Source of the DNA: Desmonostoc muscorum LEGE 12446
Lineage (GTDB): Bacteria > Cyanobacteriota > Cyanobacteriia > Cyanobacteriales > Nostocaceae
Reading direction: 5' to 3'
Length of the DNA stretch: 64,000 nucleotides
Assembly: GCF_015207005.2 (NCBI RefSeq)
Contig: NZ_JADEXS020000001.1
Coordinates: forward strand, 4,836,001 to 4,900,000
This document shows positions 20,868 through 31,373 of this stretch, in pieces (positions within the stretch are counted from its first letter, which is position 1; every line of letters begins with the position of its first letter). The notes under the pieces are model-generated. The model was not told the origin of the DNA. It saw only the letters and a list, made by a program, of their open reading frames with translations, and ran no database searches. Position numbers and translations under genes: made by a program.

Positions 20868-21287
20868 ATGGCTCGATATCAAGAAACTGTACAGACTGAC
20901 ACTCTACATCTACCTCCAGCTATTAGTTCCAAAGGTGTTGCTGCAACTGAGTTACGTCCTTGGGGTGCTTTTACAGTATTGGAAGAAGGACGCGGATACA
21001 AAATCAAGCGTATTGAAGTTAAGCCTGGACACCGCCTGAGTTTACAAATGCATCATCACCGCAGTGAACACTGGATTGTCGTCTCTGGTACAGCTAGGGT
21101 AGTTTGCGGTGAGCAAGAAGTATTACTGAGCAATAATGAGTCAACCTATGTACCTCAATGTACAGCTCATCGTTTAGAGAATCCTGGTGTGATTCCTTTG
21201 GTGTTGATTGAGGTGCAAAATGGCGAATACTTGGGTGAAGATGATATTATTCGCTACCAAGACGATTATGCTCGTACCAAGGATTAA
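20868..21287 (+). CDS. Cupin, mannose-6-phosphate isomerase type II C-terminal-like
   Basis: Single-domain cupin of 139 residues from MARYQETVQ. It matches the C-terminal isomerase half of bifunctional mannose-1-phosphate guanylyltransferase / mannose-6-phosphate isomerase. Metal-binding signatures are MHHHRSEHWIVVSGTARV and the second motif TYVPQCTAHRLENPG. RPWGAFTVLEEG-like sequence (here RPWGAFTVL) marks the family start. The likely activity is fructose-6-phosphate/mannose-6-phosphate interconversion for GDP-mannose, but the guanylyltransferase part is absent. The frame opens at 20847; the ATG at 20868 has a GAGGT ribosome-binding site and is preferred. Confidence 0.85.
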   Translation: MARYQETVQTDTLHLPPAISSKGVAATELRPWGAFTVLEEGRGYKIKRIEVKPGHRLSLQMHHHRSEHWIVVSGTARVVCGEQEVLLSNNESTYVPQCTAHRLENPGVIPLVLIEVQNGEYLGEDDIIRYQDDYARTKD

Positions 21288-21753
21288 AACCAAAACAACC
21301 AGATAAAAGCTCTAACCCGAAAACTGAATAGGCTTTTGTGCAAACTGTCTTTAGTAGCTACTGCACACCAGAAGTCCCTACCTAGTTGAGGTGGGGACTA
21401 AACCTTGTTAGTCATATTAAATGTAGTAGTATGTAGTTAAGAGCGATCGCCCTGTCAGACGAACATTAGGTAAAGCTAAAATTGGCCATTCCATCTAGAT
21501 AAAGCAAATAGCTAGACCCTCCCAACCCTCTAAAACAAAATTCCTCGCTAACTGGAGACAAAAATATTTATCAAAAATCAAAAGTCAATAAAAATATTCA
21601 TTCGTCCTTTGGAATTGAAATTTTGCTGTATAAATTATGGAGTCCAAATCTACCTTTACGTAGAAATAAACTTCACGCAGCATCTGAATAGAGAGCATTG
21701 GTCAACCGCTCTGTAGAATTAAGATAGGTTATTTAATTGCACAAACGAATTTC
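21288..21753. other. Intergenic region with one stem-loop
   Basis: No gene seen. An 11-bp stem (AGTCCCTACCT at 21373-21383, AGGTGGGGACT at 21389-21399, one G-T pair) with a 5-nt loop lies 86 bp after the cupin gene. It has no T tract, so it is only a possible terminator. Confidence 0.55.
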
Positions 21754-22080
21754 ATGATTCATCTGAGTCAAGCAGCCGCGAGTGAAATTGTCCGAATCAA
21801 GTCCAAGCAACAGCCAAATGTCTTGTTTCGATTAGCAGTAAAACCAGGTGGCTGTTCCGGGTTATTTTATGATATGTCCTTCGATGAAGCAATAAAAGTT
21901 GGCGATCGCCTTTTTGACTTCGACGAGATTCAAGTACTTATAGATGCCGAAAGTTTAAATCAACTCAACGGGTTGACAGTAGATTATTCAGAAGACTTAA
22001 TGGGTGGTGGTTTTCGCTTCCATAACCCCCAGGCGATCGCTACCTGTACCTGTGGCAATTCCTTCTCCATAGGTCACTAA
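21754..22080 (+). CDS. HesB/IscA family iron-sulfur cluster assembly protein
   Basis: A-type carrier or scaffold of 108 residues for Fe-S cluster assembly in the cytoplasm. The three conserved cysteines are present: Cys34 (KPGGCSGLFY) and Cys98/Cys100 (CTCGNSF). The length is typical of the family. It lies directly upstream of the str cluster on the same strand, separated by about 113 bp. Cyanobacteria encode several A-type proteins, so the exact paralogue (SufA, IscA or HesB) is not assigned. Confidence 0.9.
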   Translation: MIHLSQAAASEIVRIKSKQQPNVLFRLAVKPGGCSGLFYDMSFDEAIKVGDRLFDFDEIQVLIDAESLNQLNGLTVDYSEDLMGGGFRFHNPQAIATCTCGNSFSIGH

Positions 22081-22193
22081 TCATTATGCCAATAACACTA
22101 AAGACAAATGACAATTGACATAAACCCTTAAAAAACGATATAATCAGGATTTGTTAAAACTTAGACCATAAGCAGCTTTACGCGCTGTAACTC

Positions 22194-22577
22194 ATGCCAA
22201 CAATACAGCAGCTAATACGTAACGAACGCGAACAAGCGCGTCAGAAAACCAAGTCCCCAGCTCTGAAACAATGCCCCCAACGCCGGGGAGTTTGTACCAG
22301 AGTATACACGACCACACCAAAAAAGCCTAACTCAGCTCTACGCAAAGTAGCAAGGGTAAGACTCACCTCTGGGTTTGAAGTTACAGCTTACATTCCAGGG
22401 ATTGGTCACAACTTACAAGAACACTCAGTTGTAATGATTCGTGGCGGTCGGGTTAAGGACTTACCAGGCGTGAGATACCACATCATCCGTGGCACCTTAG
22501 ATACAGCCGGAGTCAAAGACCGCAAACAAGGCCGTTCCAAGTATGGAACCAAGCGTCCAAAAGAAGCTAAAAAATAG
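22194..22577 (+). CDS. rpsL: 30S ribosomal protein S12
   Basis: Ribosomal protein of the decoding centre, 127 residues, first gene of the str cluster. Recognisable by [14 protein letters not shown] at the start, the [14 protein letters not shown] segment and [20 protein letters not shown], and the basic C-terminal tail [15 protein letters not shown]. Streptomycin-contact residues of the KKPNSAL loop look wild-type. A 611-bp spacer separates it from rpsG, which is long for this cluster. Confidence 0.97.
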   Translation: MPTIQQLIRNEREQARQKTKSPALKQCPQRRGVCTRVYTTTPKKPNSALRKVARVRLTSGFEVTAYIPGIGHNLQEHSVVMIRGGRVKDLPGVRYHIIRGTLDTAGVKDRKQGRSKYGTKRPKEAKK

Positions 22578-23188
22578 GACTAGGCGATTAATCGCATTAA
22601 AACACGATTAATCGTCCACCCTAGAAACGCTCAGGGACAAAAAACGATCAGTACCTATGTTCTAGCAGCAGTTATGAAGACTGTTGTATTTGTTTGAAGC
22701 AATCAAGCAAGCTACACCCTACACTCAGCGAGCAAGTGTAGAATTTCTGAGGAGAATCTTGTCAAAACAACAGAATTCTCATCCGGACATTAAGGTTTAG
22801 AATCTTGTCGTCTTGAGTATCTGGTTGCACGTAGCAAGTCAAACAATTTTAGATTTGCGATTTTGGATTTAATTTATCGAATCCCCAAAGGGATGAGATT
22901 TACAGACTCTTGATTTTTGATTTGTTTTGACCACAAGTTTAGGGGCATATCAACAAAAATTTTTAATCCAAAATCTAAAATCCGTCTTGAAAAGCTTTGA
23001 TGCCCTACGGCAAGTTGCAAAGCGCTCTAAGCCAAAAGTCGGCGCTCAAACTTTTCGCAAAATCCCAGATTCGCACGTGCAACGCTCGAAAAAAATTGAG
23101 GAAGTCTGAGGGTTGGGTTCCACCGCTTTTAGTTTCCGGTGTCTGATAGCATATAATTTCGTTGCCAAATCCGAATTAAAGGTGAAGT
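22578..23188. other. rpsL-rpsG spacer containing a dispersed repeat
   Basis: The spacer contains AT-rich GATTTTGGATTT-type repeats (about 22850-22985). It also contains a dispersed element whose words CTTGAAAAGCTTTGAT and CAAACTTTTCGCAAAATC recur in the rne upstream region (about 33865-33990). The open frame 22927-23109 is made of this repeat and is not called a gene. Confidence 0.65.
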
Positions 23189-23659
23189 ATGTCTCGTCGT
23201 GGTGTTATTCAAAGGCGCCCAGTTCCGTCTGACTCCGTATATAACAGTCGCCTTGTGAGCATGATTATCAGGCGGATCATGCGTCATGGCAAGAAATCGC
23301 TTGCCGCCAGAATTGTCTATGATGCATTAAAAACCATTGAGGAACGCACTGGCAATAATGCCCTCGAAACTTTTGAAAGAGCAGTGCGGAATGCTACGCC
23401 TCTAGTAGAAGTCAAGGCTCGGCGAGTCGGCGGAGCAACCTACCAAGTACCAATGGAAGTGCGTTCGGAGCGGGGTACTACCCTAGCACTGCGTTGGCTG
23501 GTGCAATTTTCTAGATCTAGACCAGGGCGCACAATGGCCAGCAAACTGGCAAATGAGTTAATGGACGCAGCCAATGAAACAGGAAACGCCATTCGCAAAC
23601 GCGAAGAAACGCACCGGATGGCGGAAGCGAATAAAGCATTTGCACATTATCGTTACTAG
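23189..23659 (+). CDS. rpsG: 30S ribosomal protein S7
   Basis: Primary 16S rRNA-binding protein that nucleates assembly of the 30S head, 156 residues as usual. The start [12 protein letters not shown], then [20 protein letters not shown] and the end [17 protein letters not shown] are characteristic. The ribosome-binding site AAAGGTGAAG precedes the ATG. Second gene of the str cluster. Confidence 0.97.
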   Translation: MSRRGVIQRRPVPSDSVYNSRLVSMIIRRIMRHGKKSLAARIVYDALKTIEERTGNNALETFERAVRNATPLVEVKARRVGGATYQVPMEVRSERGTTLALRWLVQFSRSRPGRTMASKLANELMDAANETGNAIRKREETHRMAEANKAFAHYRY

Positions 23660-23784
23660 GTAGAAAAACGATATATCGCATTTCTGAAGCGGTATATCGT
23701 GGATTTACAAAAAAGACGGTTTTCCGTAAAAGTATAGAATCTTAACAAAGAGTAATATACAAGATATCATGAGGCAAAAACTAT

Positions 23785-23790
23785 AGGAGG
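23785..23790 (+). promoter_or_regulatory. Consensus ribosome-binding site for fusA
   Basis: AGGAGG lies 5 nt before the GTG at 23796, which fixes a GTG start for EF-G. Confidence 0.85.
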
Positions 23791-23795
23791 TAATT

Positions 23796-25874
23796 GTGGC
23801 ACGCACGATCCCGCTAGAGAAAGTACGCAACATCGGTATTGCGGCGCATATAGATGCGGGCAAAACAACAACAACAGAGAGAATATTGTTTTACTCTGGG
23901 ATAATTCATAAGATTGGCGAAGTTCATGAAGGAACTGCCGTCACAGACTGGATGGAGCAGGAGCGGGAGCGGGGAATTACCATCACTGCTGCTGCTATTA
24001 GTACCAGCTGGAAAGATCATCAAATTAACATTATCGATACTCCAGGTCACGTAGACTTCACAATTGAAGTTGAGCGTTCCATGCGCGTGTTGGATGGTGT
24101 AATCGCGGTATTTTGTTCTGTGGGTGGTGTGCAACCGCAGTCTGAGACAGTGTGGCGACAAGCAGACCGCTATAAAGTTCCTCGGATCGCCTTCATCAAC
24201 AAGATGGATCGCACAGGAGCGAACTTTTATAAAGTTCACGAGCAAATGCGCGATCGCCTGCGGGCAAATGCGATCGCTATTCAACTACCAATTGGTAGCG
24301 AAAACGACTTCCAAGGTATTGTTGACCTCGTAAAGCAGTGCGCGTATATTTACGCAAACGATCAAGGAACTGATATCCAAGAGACCGATATCCCAGCCGA
24401 GATGCAAGCGCAGGTAGAAGAATACCGCACCAAGCTAGTAGAAGCAGTGGCAGAAACAGATGATACTCTGATGTCTAAGTACTTCGATGGCGAAGAACTT
24501 ACAGCAGACGAAATTGCTGCTGCTCTGCGTAAAGGCACAATTGCTGGCACAATCGTACCAGTACTTTGTGGCTCGGCATTTAAAAACAAAGGTGTACAGT
24601 TGATGCTGGATGCCGTTGTCGATTACCTGCCAGCACCAAGTGAAGTACCGGCAATTCAAGGCATACTGCCCAATGGTGATACTGTTGAGCGGCGGGCTGA
24701 TGACAACGAACCCCTAGCGGCTTTAGCATTCAAGATTATGGCTGACCCTTACGGTCGCCTAACATTTGTTCGCGTTTATTCTGGTGTGCTGAAAAAGGGT
24801 AGCTACGTCCTCAACGCTACTAAGAATAAAAAAGAACGGATTTCCCGCTTAGTTCTGATGAAGGCAGACGATCGACAAGATGTCGATGAACTGCGAGCGG
24901 GTGATTTGGGAGCTGCCTTGGGATTGAAAGATACCTTGACAGGTGACACCATCTGTGATGATGCTTCACCAGTAATTTTGGAATCCCTATTCATTCCTGA
25001 GCCTGTGATCTCGGTAGCGGTTGAACCCAAAACCAAGAATGACATGGATAAATTATCCAAGGCTCTGCAATCTCTCTCGGAAGAAGACCCTACCTTCCGT
25101 GTCAACGTCGATCCGGAAACAAACCAAACCGTGATCGCAGGGATGGGAGAACTACACCTCGAAATTCTAGTAGACCGGATGTTACGAGAATTCAAGGTGG
25201 AAGCGAATGTTGGCGCACCACAAGTAGCTTACCGAGAAACAATTCGGAAAGCTGTGAACAAAATCGAGGGCAAATTCATCCGCCAAAGTGGTGGTAAAGG
25301 TCAATACGGTCATGTTGTGATCGATTTGGAGCCTGGAGAACCTGGTACTGGTTTTGAATTTGTTTCTAAAATTGTTGGCGGTAGTGTGCCTAAAGAATAC
25401 ATCGGCCCAGCAGAACAAGGAATGAAAGAAAGCTGCGAATCCGGTGTTCTGGCTGGATATCCGTTGATTGATGTCAAAGCGACGCTAATTGATGGGTCAT
25501 ACCACGATGTAGACTCTTCGGAAATGGCTTTCAAAATCGCTGGCTCAATGGCAATGAAAGAAGCTGTGCTTAAAGCTTCACCAGTACTATTAGAGCCTAT
25601 GATGAAAGTTGAAGTGGAAGTTCCTGAAGACTTTATCGGGAACGTCATTGGCGACCTCATCTCCCGCCGGGGGCAGATTGAAAGCCAAAGCACTGAACAG
25701 GGACTCGCTAAGGTGGCATCCAAAGTTCCACTGGCGACCATGTTCGGCTACGCCACTGATATCCGGTCGAAGACCCAAGGTCGGGGTATCTTCACGATGG
25801 AGTTCAGCCACTACGAAGAGGTGCCTCGCAGCGTAGCTGAAACTATCATTGCAAAAAGCAAAGGGAACGCTTAA
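23796..25874 (+). CDS. fusA: Elongation factor G
   Basis: GTPase that drives ribosomal translocation, 692 residues. G1 is [20 protein letters not shown]3 is DTPGHVDF, and G4 is NKMDRTG. Domain II follows from about 300 and domains III-V end with the [20 protein letters not shown] segment. It starts with GTG behind a perfect AGGAGG. It lies between rpsG and tuf in the canonical order, 22 bp before tuf. Confidence 0.97.
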   Translation: MARTIPLEKVRNIGIAAHIDAGKTTTTERILFYSGIIHKIGEVHEGTAVTDWMEQERERGITITAAAISTSWKDHQINIIDTPGHVDFTIEVERSMRVLDGVIAVFCSVGGVQPQSETVWRQADRYKVPRIAFINKMDRTGANFYKVHEQMRDRLRANAIAIQLPIGSENDFQGIVDLVKQCAYIYANDQGTDIQETDIPAEMQAQVEEYRTKLVEAVAETDDTLMSKYFDGEELTADEIAAALRKGTIAGTIVPVLCGSAFKNKGVQLMLDAVVDYLPAPSEVPAIQGILPNGDTVERRADDNEPLAALAFKIMADPYGRLTFVRVYSGVLKKGSYVLNATKNKKERISRLVLMKADDRQDVDELRAGDLGAALGLKDTLTGDTICDDASPVILESLFIPEPVISVAVEPKTKNDMDKLSKALQSLSEEDPTFRVNVDPETNQTVIAGMGELHLEILVDRMLREFKVEANVGAPQVAYRETIRKAVNKIEGKFIRQSGGKGQYGHVVIDLEPGEPGTGFEFVSKIVGGSVPKEYIGPAEQGMKESCESGVLAGYPLIDVKATLIDGSYHDVDSSEMAFKIAGSMAMKEAVLKASPVLLEPMMKVEVEVPEDFIGNVIGDLISRRGQIESQSTEQGLAKVASKVPLATMFGYATDIRSKTQGRGIFTMEFSHYEEVPRSVAETIIAKSKGNA

Positions 25875-25896
25875 TTAAAAAAGGAAACGAGGATTC

Positions 25897-27126
25897 ATGG
25901 CACGCGCAAAGTTTGAAAGAACGAAACCCCACATTAATATCGGTACAGTTGGCCACGTTGACCACGGTAAAACTACCTTGACAGCAGCCATCACCATGAC
26001 CTTGGCAGCTATGGGTCAGGCTGTAGCTAAGGGCTACGACCAAATCGATAACGCACCAGAAGAAAAGGCACGGGGTATTACCATCAATACCGCTCACGTT
26101 GAGTATGAAACCGCAAGTCGGCACTATGCTCACGTGGACTGTCCCGGACACGCTGACTATGTAAAAAACATGATCACCGGTGCAGCCCAGATGGATGGTG
26201 GCATTCTCGTAGTTGCTGCTACCGATGGACCTATGCCCCAAACCCGCGAACACATTCTGCTGGCAAAACAGGTTGGGGTTCCCAGTCTGGTAGTCTTCTT
26301 AAACAAAGAAGACTTGATGGATGACCCAGAACTGCTGGAACTAGTGGAACTAGAACTGCGGGAACTGCTTTCTAGCTACGATTTCCCTGGCGATGATATC
26401 CCCATTATCAAAGGCTCTGGTCTGCAAGCCCTAGAAGCAATGACCAAGAACCCCAAGACCCAACGAGGAGAAAATCCCTGGGTAGACAAAATCTATGAAC
26501 TCATGGATGCTGTAGATTCTTATATCCCCACCCCTGAGCGGGATGTTGATAAGCCCTTCCTGATGGCTGTAGAAGACGTGTTCTCAATCACAGGTCGTGG
26601 TACTGTTGCCACAGGTCGGATTGAGCGGGGTGTAGTTAAGGTCGGCGATAACGTTGAACTAGTGGGTATTAGAGATACTCGCGCCACTACCGTAACTGGT
26701 ATTGAGATGTTCAAGAAGAGTCTTGACCAAGGTATGGCTGGGGATAACGCAGGCGTACTACTTCGGGGTATCCAAAAGGCTGATATTGAACGGGGTATGG
26801 TAATCGCCAAACCTGGTTCGATTACACCTCACACTCAATTTGAAGGTGAAGTGTATGTCTTAACCGAAAAAGAAGGTGGTCGTAAGACTCCATTTTTTGC
26901 TGGCTACCGCCCTCAGTTCTACGTCCGGACAACCGATGTAACCGGTACCATCAAAACTTTCACCTCCGATGATGGCAGCGAGGCAGAAATGGTGATGCCA
27001 GGCGATCGCATCAAGATGACAGTAGAATTGATCAACGCGATCGCTATTGAACAAGGAATGCGCTTCGCTATTCGTGAAGGTGGCCGCACCATTGGTGCTG
27101 GTGTCGTCTCCAAAATTCTCAAATAG
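25897..27126 (+). CDS. tuf: Elongation factor Tu
   Basis: Delivers aminoacyl-tRNA to the ribosome as a GTP complex. The 409-residue length, slightly longer than in E. coli because of an insert in the G domain, is normal in cyanobacteria. Motifs: [10 protein letters not shown] (G1), [13 protein letters not shown] (switch I), [20 protein letters not shown] (G3) and NKED (G4). It follows fusA by 22 bp, preceded by GAAACGAGG. A strong terminator-like hairpin follows at 27145. Confidence 0.97.
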   Translation: MARAKFERTKPHINIGTVGHVDHGKTTLTAAITMTLAAMGQAVAKGYDQIDNAPEEKARGITINTAHVEYETASRHYAHVDCPGHADYVKNMITGAAQMDGGILVVAATDGPMPQTREHILLAKQVGVPSLVVFLNKEDLMDDPELLELVELELRELLSSYDFPGDDIPIIKGSGLQALEAMTKNPKTQRGENPWVDKIYELMDAVDSYIPTPERDVDKPFLMAVEDVFSITGRGTVATGRIERGVVKVGDNVELVGIRDTRATTVTGIEMFKKSLDQGMAGDNAGVLLRGIQKADIERGMVIAKPGSITPHTQFEGEVYVLTEKEGGRKTPFFAGYRPQFYVRTTDVTGTIKTFTSDDGSEAEMVMPGDRIKMTVELINAIAIEQGMRFAIREGGRTIGAGVVSKILK

Positions 27127-27144
27127 CACCTTTTTGCTCATAAC

Positions 27145-27186
27145 AAAGGAGCAGAGATGGTATGATGCCTCTCTGCTCCTTTCTCT
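27145..27186 (+). terminator. Hairpin terminator or attenuator between tuf and rpsJ
   Basis: A perfect 13-bp stem (AAAGGAGCAGAGA at 27145-27157 and its complement at 27170-27182) with a 12-nt loop. Only a short TTT lies in and after the stem, followed by CTC, so termination may be partial, letting some transcription reach rpsJ. Confidence 0.7.
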
Positions 27187-27288
27187 TCCTTGAATTAAAG
27201 GGAGTGGGAAGTAGCGAAAAAAGACACTCCCCACTCACCACTCCCCACTCACTACTCCCCCTTTTACGCAGAACCTGGACAATTAAAG

Positions 27289-27606
27289 ATGGCAACTCTA
27301 CAGCAGCAGAAAATTAGAATTCGCTTACAAGCTTTTGACCGACGTTTATTAGATACATCTTGCGAGAAGATTGTAGACACAGCTAACCGCACCAATGCTA
27401 CAGCAATCGGTCCAATTCCTCTACCAACAAAACGCCGAATCTACTGTGTGCTGCGATCGCCTCACGTAGATAAAGATTCACGGGAACACTTTGAAACCCG
27501 TACTCATCGCCGGATTATTGACATCTACCAGCCATCTTCTAAAACCATTGATGCCCTGATGAAATTGGATTTACCATCGGGTGTTGATATCGAAGTCAAA
27601 CTTTAA
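27289..27606 (+). CDS. rpsJ: 30S ribosomal protein S10
   Basis: 105-residue small-subunit protein, also known in bacteria as the antitermination factor NusE. The segments [40 protein letters not shown] and [16 protein letters not shown] are diagnostic. It closes the cyanobacterial str cluster downstream of tuf, separated by a terminator-like hairpin and a CCCCACTCACC-type spacer repeat, and is followed by its own terminator at 27731. Confidence 0.97.
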   Translation: MATLQQQKIRIRLQAFDRRLLDTSCEKIVDTANRTNATAIGPIPLPTKRRIYCVLRSPHVDKDSREHFETRTHRRIIDIYQPSSKTIDALMKLDLPSGVDIEVKL

Positions 27607-27730
27607 TTAATCATTTGTCATTTGTCAATAAATAAAGGACAACTGACAAAACGCAAAGTCTGAGCTAAGGCTTCCTTAGATCATAACTTTGTAAGAGAGG
27701 ACAAATGATATTAGTATGAATATTTACCTT

Positions 27731-27765
27731 GCCCTGAAGAAATATATCTCAGGGCTTTTTATTTA
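27731..27765 (+). terminator. Rho-independent terminator after rpsJ
   Basis: A 7-bp stem (GCCCTGA at 27731-27737, TCAGGGC at 27749-27755) followed by TTTTTATTT. It is well placed to end the str transcript. Confidence 0.85.
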
Positions 27766-27853
27766 GCCACAAAACAAATGATAGAATGTAGACAAAGTAC
27801 GGGAAAAGCAGAGAAAAATAAATTTTAAAGATTAAGTTTATACCAAGGTAACA

Positions 27854-28504
27854 ATGACATCATCTTCTAAAATTGCAGTTCGCGAACTACCTCTGTTCCC
27901 GTTACCCGAAGTAGTTCTGTTTCCTACCAGACCATTGCCCCTGCACATCTTTGAATTTCGCTACCGAATCATGATGAACACGATTTTGCAGAGCGATCGC
28001 AGGTTCGGTGTTTTGATGTTCGATCCAGTTAAAGGTACAATTGCAAACACAGGATGCTGTGCCGAAATCGTTCATCATCAGCGTCTGCCAGATGATCGGA
28101 TGAAAATGTTGACTTTGGGGCAGCAAAGATTTCGTGTATTAGAATACGTTCGTGAAAAGCCATACCGTGTTGGTTTAGTAGAGTGGATTGAAGACCACCC
28201 ACCAACTAAAGATTTGCGACCTCTGTCTTCAGAAGTAGAACAACTACTGCGGGATGTTGTCCGCCTCTCAGCCAAATTAACGGAACAAAATATTGAGTTG
28301 CCAGAAGATTTGCCTGACCTCCCAATAGAACTATCTTATTGGGTAGCAAGTAATCTCTATGGTGTGGCCGCAGAACAGCAGTTATTGCTAGAAATGCAAG
28401 ATACTGCAACTCGCCTAGAGCGGGAAGCAGAAATTTTAACTTCTACTCGTAATCACTTGGCAGCTCGGGCTGTTCTGAAAGACACATTTAATGAGAAATC
28501 ATGA
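27854..28504 (+). CDS. LON peptidase substrate-binding domain protein
   Basis: 216-residue stand-alone version of the N-terminal (PUA-like) substrate-binding domain of Lon, with no AAA or protease domain. The family start ELPLFPLPEVVLFPTRPLPL, then HIFEFRYR, is clear and is followed by FGVLMFDP and the middle motif GQQRFRVLEYVREKPYRVG. The C-terminal half is helical. Such proteins are conserved next to ribosomal genes in cyanobacteria. The role is unknown; a part in protein quality control is inference from the domain. Confidence 0.85.
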   Translation: MTSSSKIAVRELPLFPLPEVVLFPTRPLPLHIFEFRYRIMMNTILQSDRRFGVLMFDPVKGTIANTGCCAEIVHHQRLPDDRMKMLTLGQQRFRVLEYVREKPYRVGLVEWIEDHPPTKDLRPLSSEVEQLLRDVVRLSAKLTEQNIELPEDLPDLPIELSYWVASNLYGVAAEQQLLLEMQDTATRLEREAEILTSTRNHLAARAVLKDTFNEKS

Positions 28505-28636
28505 GCAGTTATCAGTCAGACAATTTTGGATTTTAGATTTTGGATTTTGGATTGACCCTAAGGATCAATCCCCCTGTCTTGTACCATCAAGGAATTATTA
28601 GTCATTTGCTTTAGGCAAAGGACTAATGACGAATTG

Positions 28637-29509
28637 CTAAAGAGCGCTCACTGGTAAAACATTGTAAGTGCCCAAAATTTTGAGAATCTCTGTGTGGATA
28701 CTTAATTCTGCTAAAGCAGATTCCATTTGTGTTTCGTTGGCGTCTGCTTCTACATCAATGTAAAACAAATATTCTCCTAGCGATCGCTTCGTCGGACGAG
28801 ATTCAATCCGGCTGAGGTTAATTCCTAGCTGAGCAAAGATTTGCAAAGGTTTGACCAACGCTCCTGGTACGTTGGCAGGTACACTAAAAGCTAAGGATGT
28901 GTGAGTAGCACCTGTTTTTGAACCCTGAGATCCAGCTTTTACTTCGCCCTGACTTACTACCCAAAAGCGGGTAAAGTTTTCTGGATAGTCGTTAATACCA
29001 CTGGCAAGTATGGGCAGGTTGTAGAGTTGAGCTGCTCTACTAGAGGCGATAGCTGCTATCGTCGGATCTTGTTCTAATAGCTCCAGTGCTGCGGTTGTAG
29101 AATTGTTGGCAATAATTTGTACCCTTGGGAGAAATCGCTCTAACCATCCCTGACATTGTGCCAAAGCTTGGGGATGAGAGTAAACAGTTTGAATGCTATC
29201 TAAGCTATTCGCACAGGAAATTAAGGTATGGGTAATAGGTAATATCAAGGCCAACTGAATTCGCAAACTATCCAACTGCCACAGTGTATCTAGTGTCATG
29301 GTCACACTCCCTTCAATAGAATTTTCCACTGGCACAACAGCCAACTGGGCTTGACTATCAGCAACGGCGTGTAGTGATTGGGAGATGCTGGCATAGGGGC
29401 ATAACATAGTTTCAACTCCCGTACTTTTGCCCAGCCAGTTGACATAAAAAACAGCTGCTTGTTCTGAGTAAGTGCCGGCTGGCCCTAAATGTGCAATCGA
29501 TATAGTCAT
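28637..29509 (-). CDS. pheA: Prephenate dehydratase
   Basis: Converts prephenate to phenylpyruvate in phenylalanine synthesis. The 290-residue protein is monofunctional, with no chorismate mutase domain. The catalytic domain starts AHLGPAGTYSEQAA and carries VPVENSIEGSV and the catalytic Thr-Arg-Phe motif (NFTRFWVVS). A C-terminal regulatory ACT domain (about 200-285) includes GINLSRIESRPTKRSLGEYL, the phenylalanine-binding ESRP motif, so feedback inhibition is likely. It converges with the Lon-domain gene. Confidence 0.95.
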   Translation of the reverse strand: MTISIAHLGPAGTYSEQAAVFYVNWLGKSTGVETMLCPYASISQSLHAVADSQAQLAVVPVENSIEGSVTMTLDTLWQLDSLRIQLALILPITHTLISCANSLDSIQTVYSHPQALAQCQGWLERFLPRVQIIANNSTTAALELLEQDPTIAAIASSRAAQLYNLPILASGINDYPENFTRFWVVSQGEVKAGSQGSKTGATHTSLAFSVPANVPGALVKPLQIFAQLGINLSRIESRPTKRSLGEYLFYIDVEADANETQMESALAELSIHTEILKILGTYNVLPVSAL

Positions 29510-29930
29510 GCGTTTAGCCTTGAGTTGATAGTTTCGCTGGGATTAGGGATTGGGAAGGATTTGTAGAAAAGAGTTTTATCCATATACAAATAAATCGAAT
29601 TCTGAATTTAAGTAAATAAGTTATGCATACCAGTCCTCCACCAGTCAGATTTGCGGGCAGCTTTTCCCCAAATTTCTCTGAAGATTGAAGATAAATTGTA
29701 TTAGCTGATGCTATTTTTTACTACATAATTTTACTTTTTTGTCAATGTTGAATTTCAAATTTAGACTATGTTTAAGAGAAGATACTAATGAGCGTACCAA
29801 CTTTTCGCTGATGATGTATACCTCATCAGCAACTATAATTTTGAGAATAAATAAAGTTGCTAATTTTCTGTAGTCAGATATAAGTTGTTAAAAAATATTA
29901 AAATTAAGAAACAAATACTTTTATTCGCTC
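29510..29930. other. Divergent intergenic region upstream of pheA and DUF1997
   Basis: AT-rich with no gene seen. A stem-loop (GCTGATGA at 29807-29814, TCATCAGC at 29823-29830) lies about 100 bp before the DUF1997 start. It has no T tract and its role is unknown. Confidence 0.5.
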
Positions 29931-30518
29931 ATGGCTACCCGGTTTACTGCCTCCCAATCGGTTGAAATCGCTGTTCCAGAGGAGCCTATTCCCATTCAGC
30001 ACTATTTGCGTCAACCTCAACGCCTTGTTAAAGCTTTAGTTGACAATAGCCGAATTCAGCAGGTTTCTGAAGAGGTATTCCGCTTGAAAATGCGTCCGCT
30101 AACTTTTATGTCATTGAGTATTCAACCGACTGTAGACATGAGAGTTTGGGCAGAATCAAATGGCATAATTTATTTGCGATCGCTAGGCTGTGAAATTCTG
30201 GGTTTCGAGTATATTAACCAGCGGTTTGCTCTCAATTTAAAAGGGTATTTATCTCCCAAAGAGCAAACCACTGGTACTCGCCTGCAAGGAAGAGCTGATT
30301 TAGAAGTACAGATAGATTTGCCACCGCCATTTTCCTTGACTCCCAAGCCAATTTTAGAAGCTACCGGCAATGGTTTGCTTAAAAGCGTGCTGTTGACGGT
30401 CAAGCAACGATTATTACATCAACTGTTGGCAGATTATCGCTACTGGGTGATATCACAAACGAAAAACCAACGACTTGACGCCGAGAGTGTTGAATTACCA
30501 ATGCTGAATCCAGAGTAA
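29931..30518 (+). CDS. DUF1997 family protein
   Basis: 195-residue soluble protein of a family found in cyanobacteria and plastids, function unknown. The N-terminal part contains the family pattern HYLRQPQRLVKALVDNSRIQ. The middle has LKMRPLTFMSLSIQPTVDMR and a beta-rich core (GRADLEVQIDLPPPFSLTPK), and the end has VKQRLLHQLLADYRYW. The fold resembles START/SRPBCC-like lipid-binding proteins; that is inference. It converges with rnhB. Confidence 0.82.
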   Translation: MATRFTASQSVEIAVPEEPIPIQHYLRQPQRLVKALVDNSRIQQVSEEVFRLKMRPLTFMSLSIQPTVDMRVWAESNGIIYLRSLGCEILGFEYINQRFALNLKGYLSPKEQTTGTRLQGRADLEVQIDLPPPFSLTPKPILEATGNGLLKSVLLTVKQRLLHQLLADYRYWVISQTKNQRLDAESVELPMLNPE

Positions 30519-30687
30519 TTATTGCATCACTACCGAATTTTAGATTTTAAATTTTGGATAATGGAATTGAATAATTTAAAATCTAAAATTTAAAAAGGTC
30601 TGAGAGCCAGTGAATTTATACTCGCTCCGTGAGAACCAAGCTACGTGGAACAAATCTAAAATCCAAAATCTAAAATCCAAAATTGAG

Positions 30688-31365
30688 TCAATCAGTATTC
30701 AATACTTTGATTTGACAAGGACGAAAAGACTTGCGATGTAGGGGCGATGGACCGTATTCTTGCAGAGCCAGCAAGTGCTGCTGGCTACCATAACCCTTGT
30801 TACACTCCAAGTTGTACATCGGGTATTTTAATGCTAAGCGCATTATCAGGTCGTCACGCCAAACTTTGGCCACAATACTGGCAGAGGCAATAGCAAGCGA
30901 TCGCTCGTCTCCTTTGACTATTGTTTGTTGGGGCACTAGTAAGTCTTTGATTGACTGATTGCCATCAATTAAGCAGAGTACAGGCTGTACCTTTAACTTC
31001 AGTACAGCCCGCTTCATTGCTAACAGCGTCCCTTGCAAAATATTGATCTTGTCAATTTCCGCAGTGGAAGCAAACCCAATTTTCCAATCTACAGCCAGCC
31101 CACAAATTTGCTGTGCTAGCTGAGTTCTCCTTTGACTAGACAATTTTTTACTGTCTTTAATTTTAGCTGCCATTAGTTTTGGCAAAGCAGAATCTGGCAG
31201 GATCACGGCTGCGGCCACCACAGGGCCAAATAAAGCGCCTCGCCCTACTTCATCGACACCTGCAACTAGCCCTGGAATCCCTGACAAGGTAGAAAACTCC
31301 AGCCAACTGGATTTTTCCAGAGGTGCTGGCGAAGAAATAGCAGCAGTTTGCTGTGTTTCTACCAT
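30688..31365 (-). CDS. rnhB: Ribonuclease HII
   Basis: Endonuclease that cuts RNA in RNA-DNA hybrids and at misincorporated ribonucleotides. The 225-residue protein has the metal-binding start VAGVDEVGRGALFGPVVAAA (DEVGRG motif). It also has KDSKKLSSQRR, the IDGNQ motif and KGDERSLAIASASIVAKVWRD in the expected order. The start lies 8 bp after the rne stop, so the two form an operon, an arrangement conserved in cyanobacteria. About 35 N-terminal residues precede the domain. Confidence 0.95.
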   Translation of the reverse strand: MVETQQTAAISSPAPLEKSSWLEFSTLSGIPGLVAGVDEVGRGALFGPVVAAAVILPDSALPKLMAAKIKDSKKLSSQRRTQLAQQICGLAVDWKIGFASTAEIDKINILQGTLLAMKRAVLKLKVQPVLCLIDGNQSIKDLLVPQQTIVKGDERSLAIASASIVAKVWRDDLIMRLALKYPMYNLECNKGYGSQQHLLALQEYGPSPLHRKSFRPCQIKVLNTD

Positions 31366-31373
31366 AAGGCAAA

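Noticed and set aside
22927..23109. 60-codon open frame between rpsL and rpsG
   Set aside because: Composed of a dispersed repeat also found near 33865; no ribosome-binding site.
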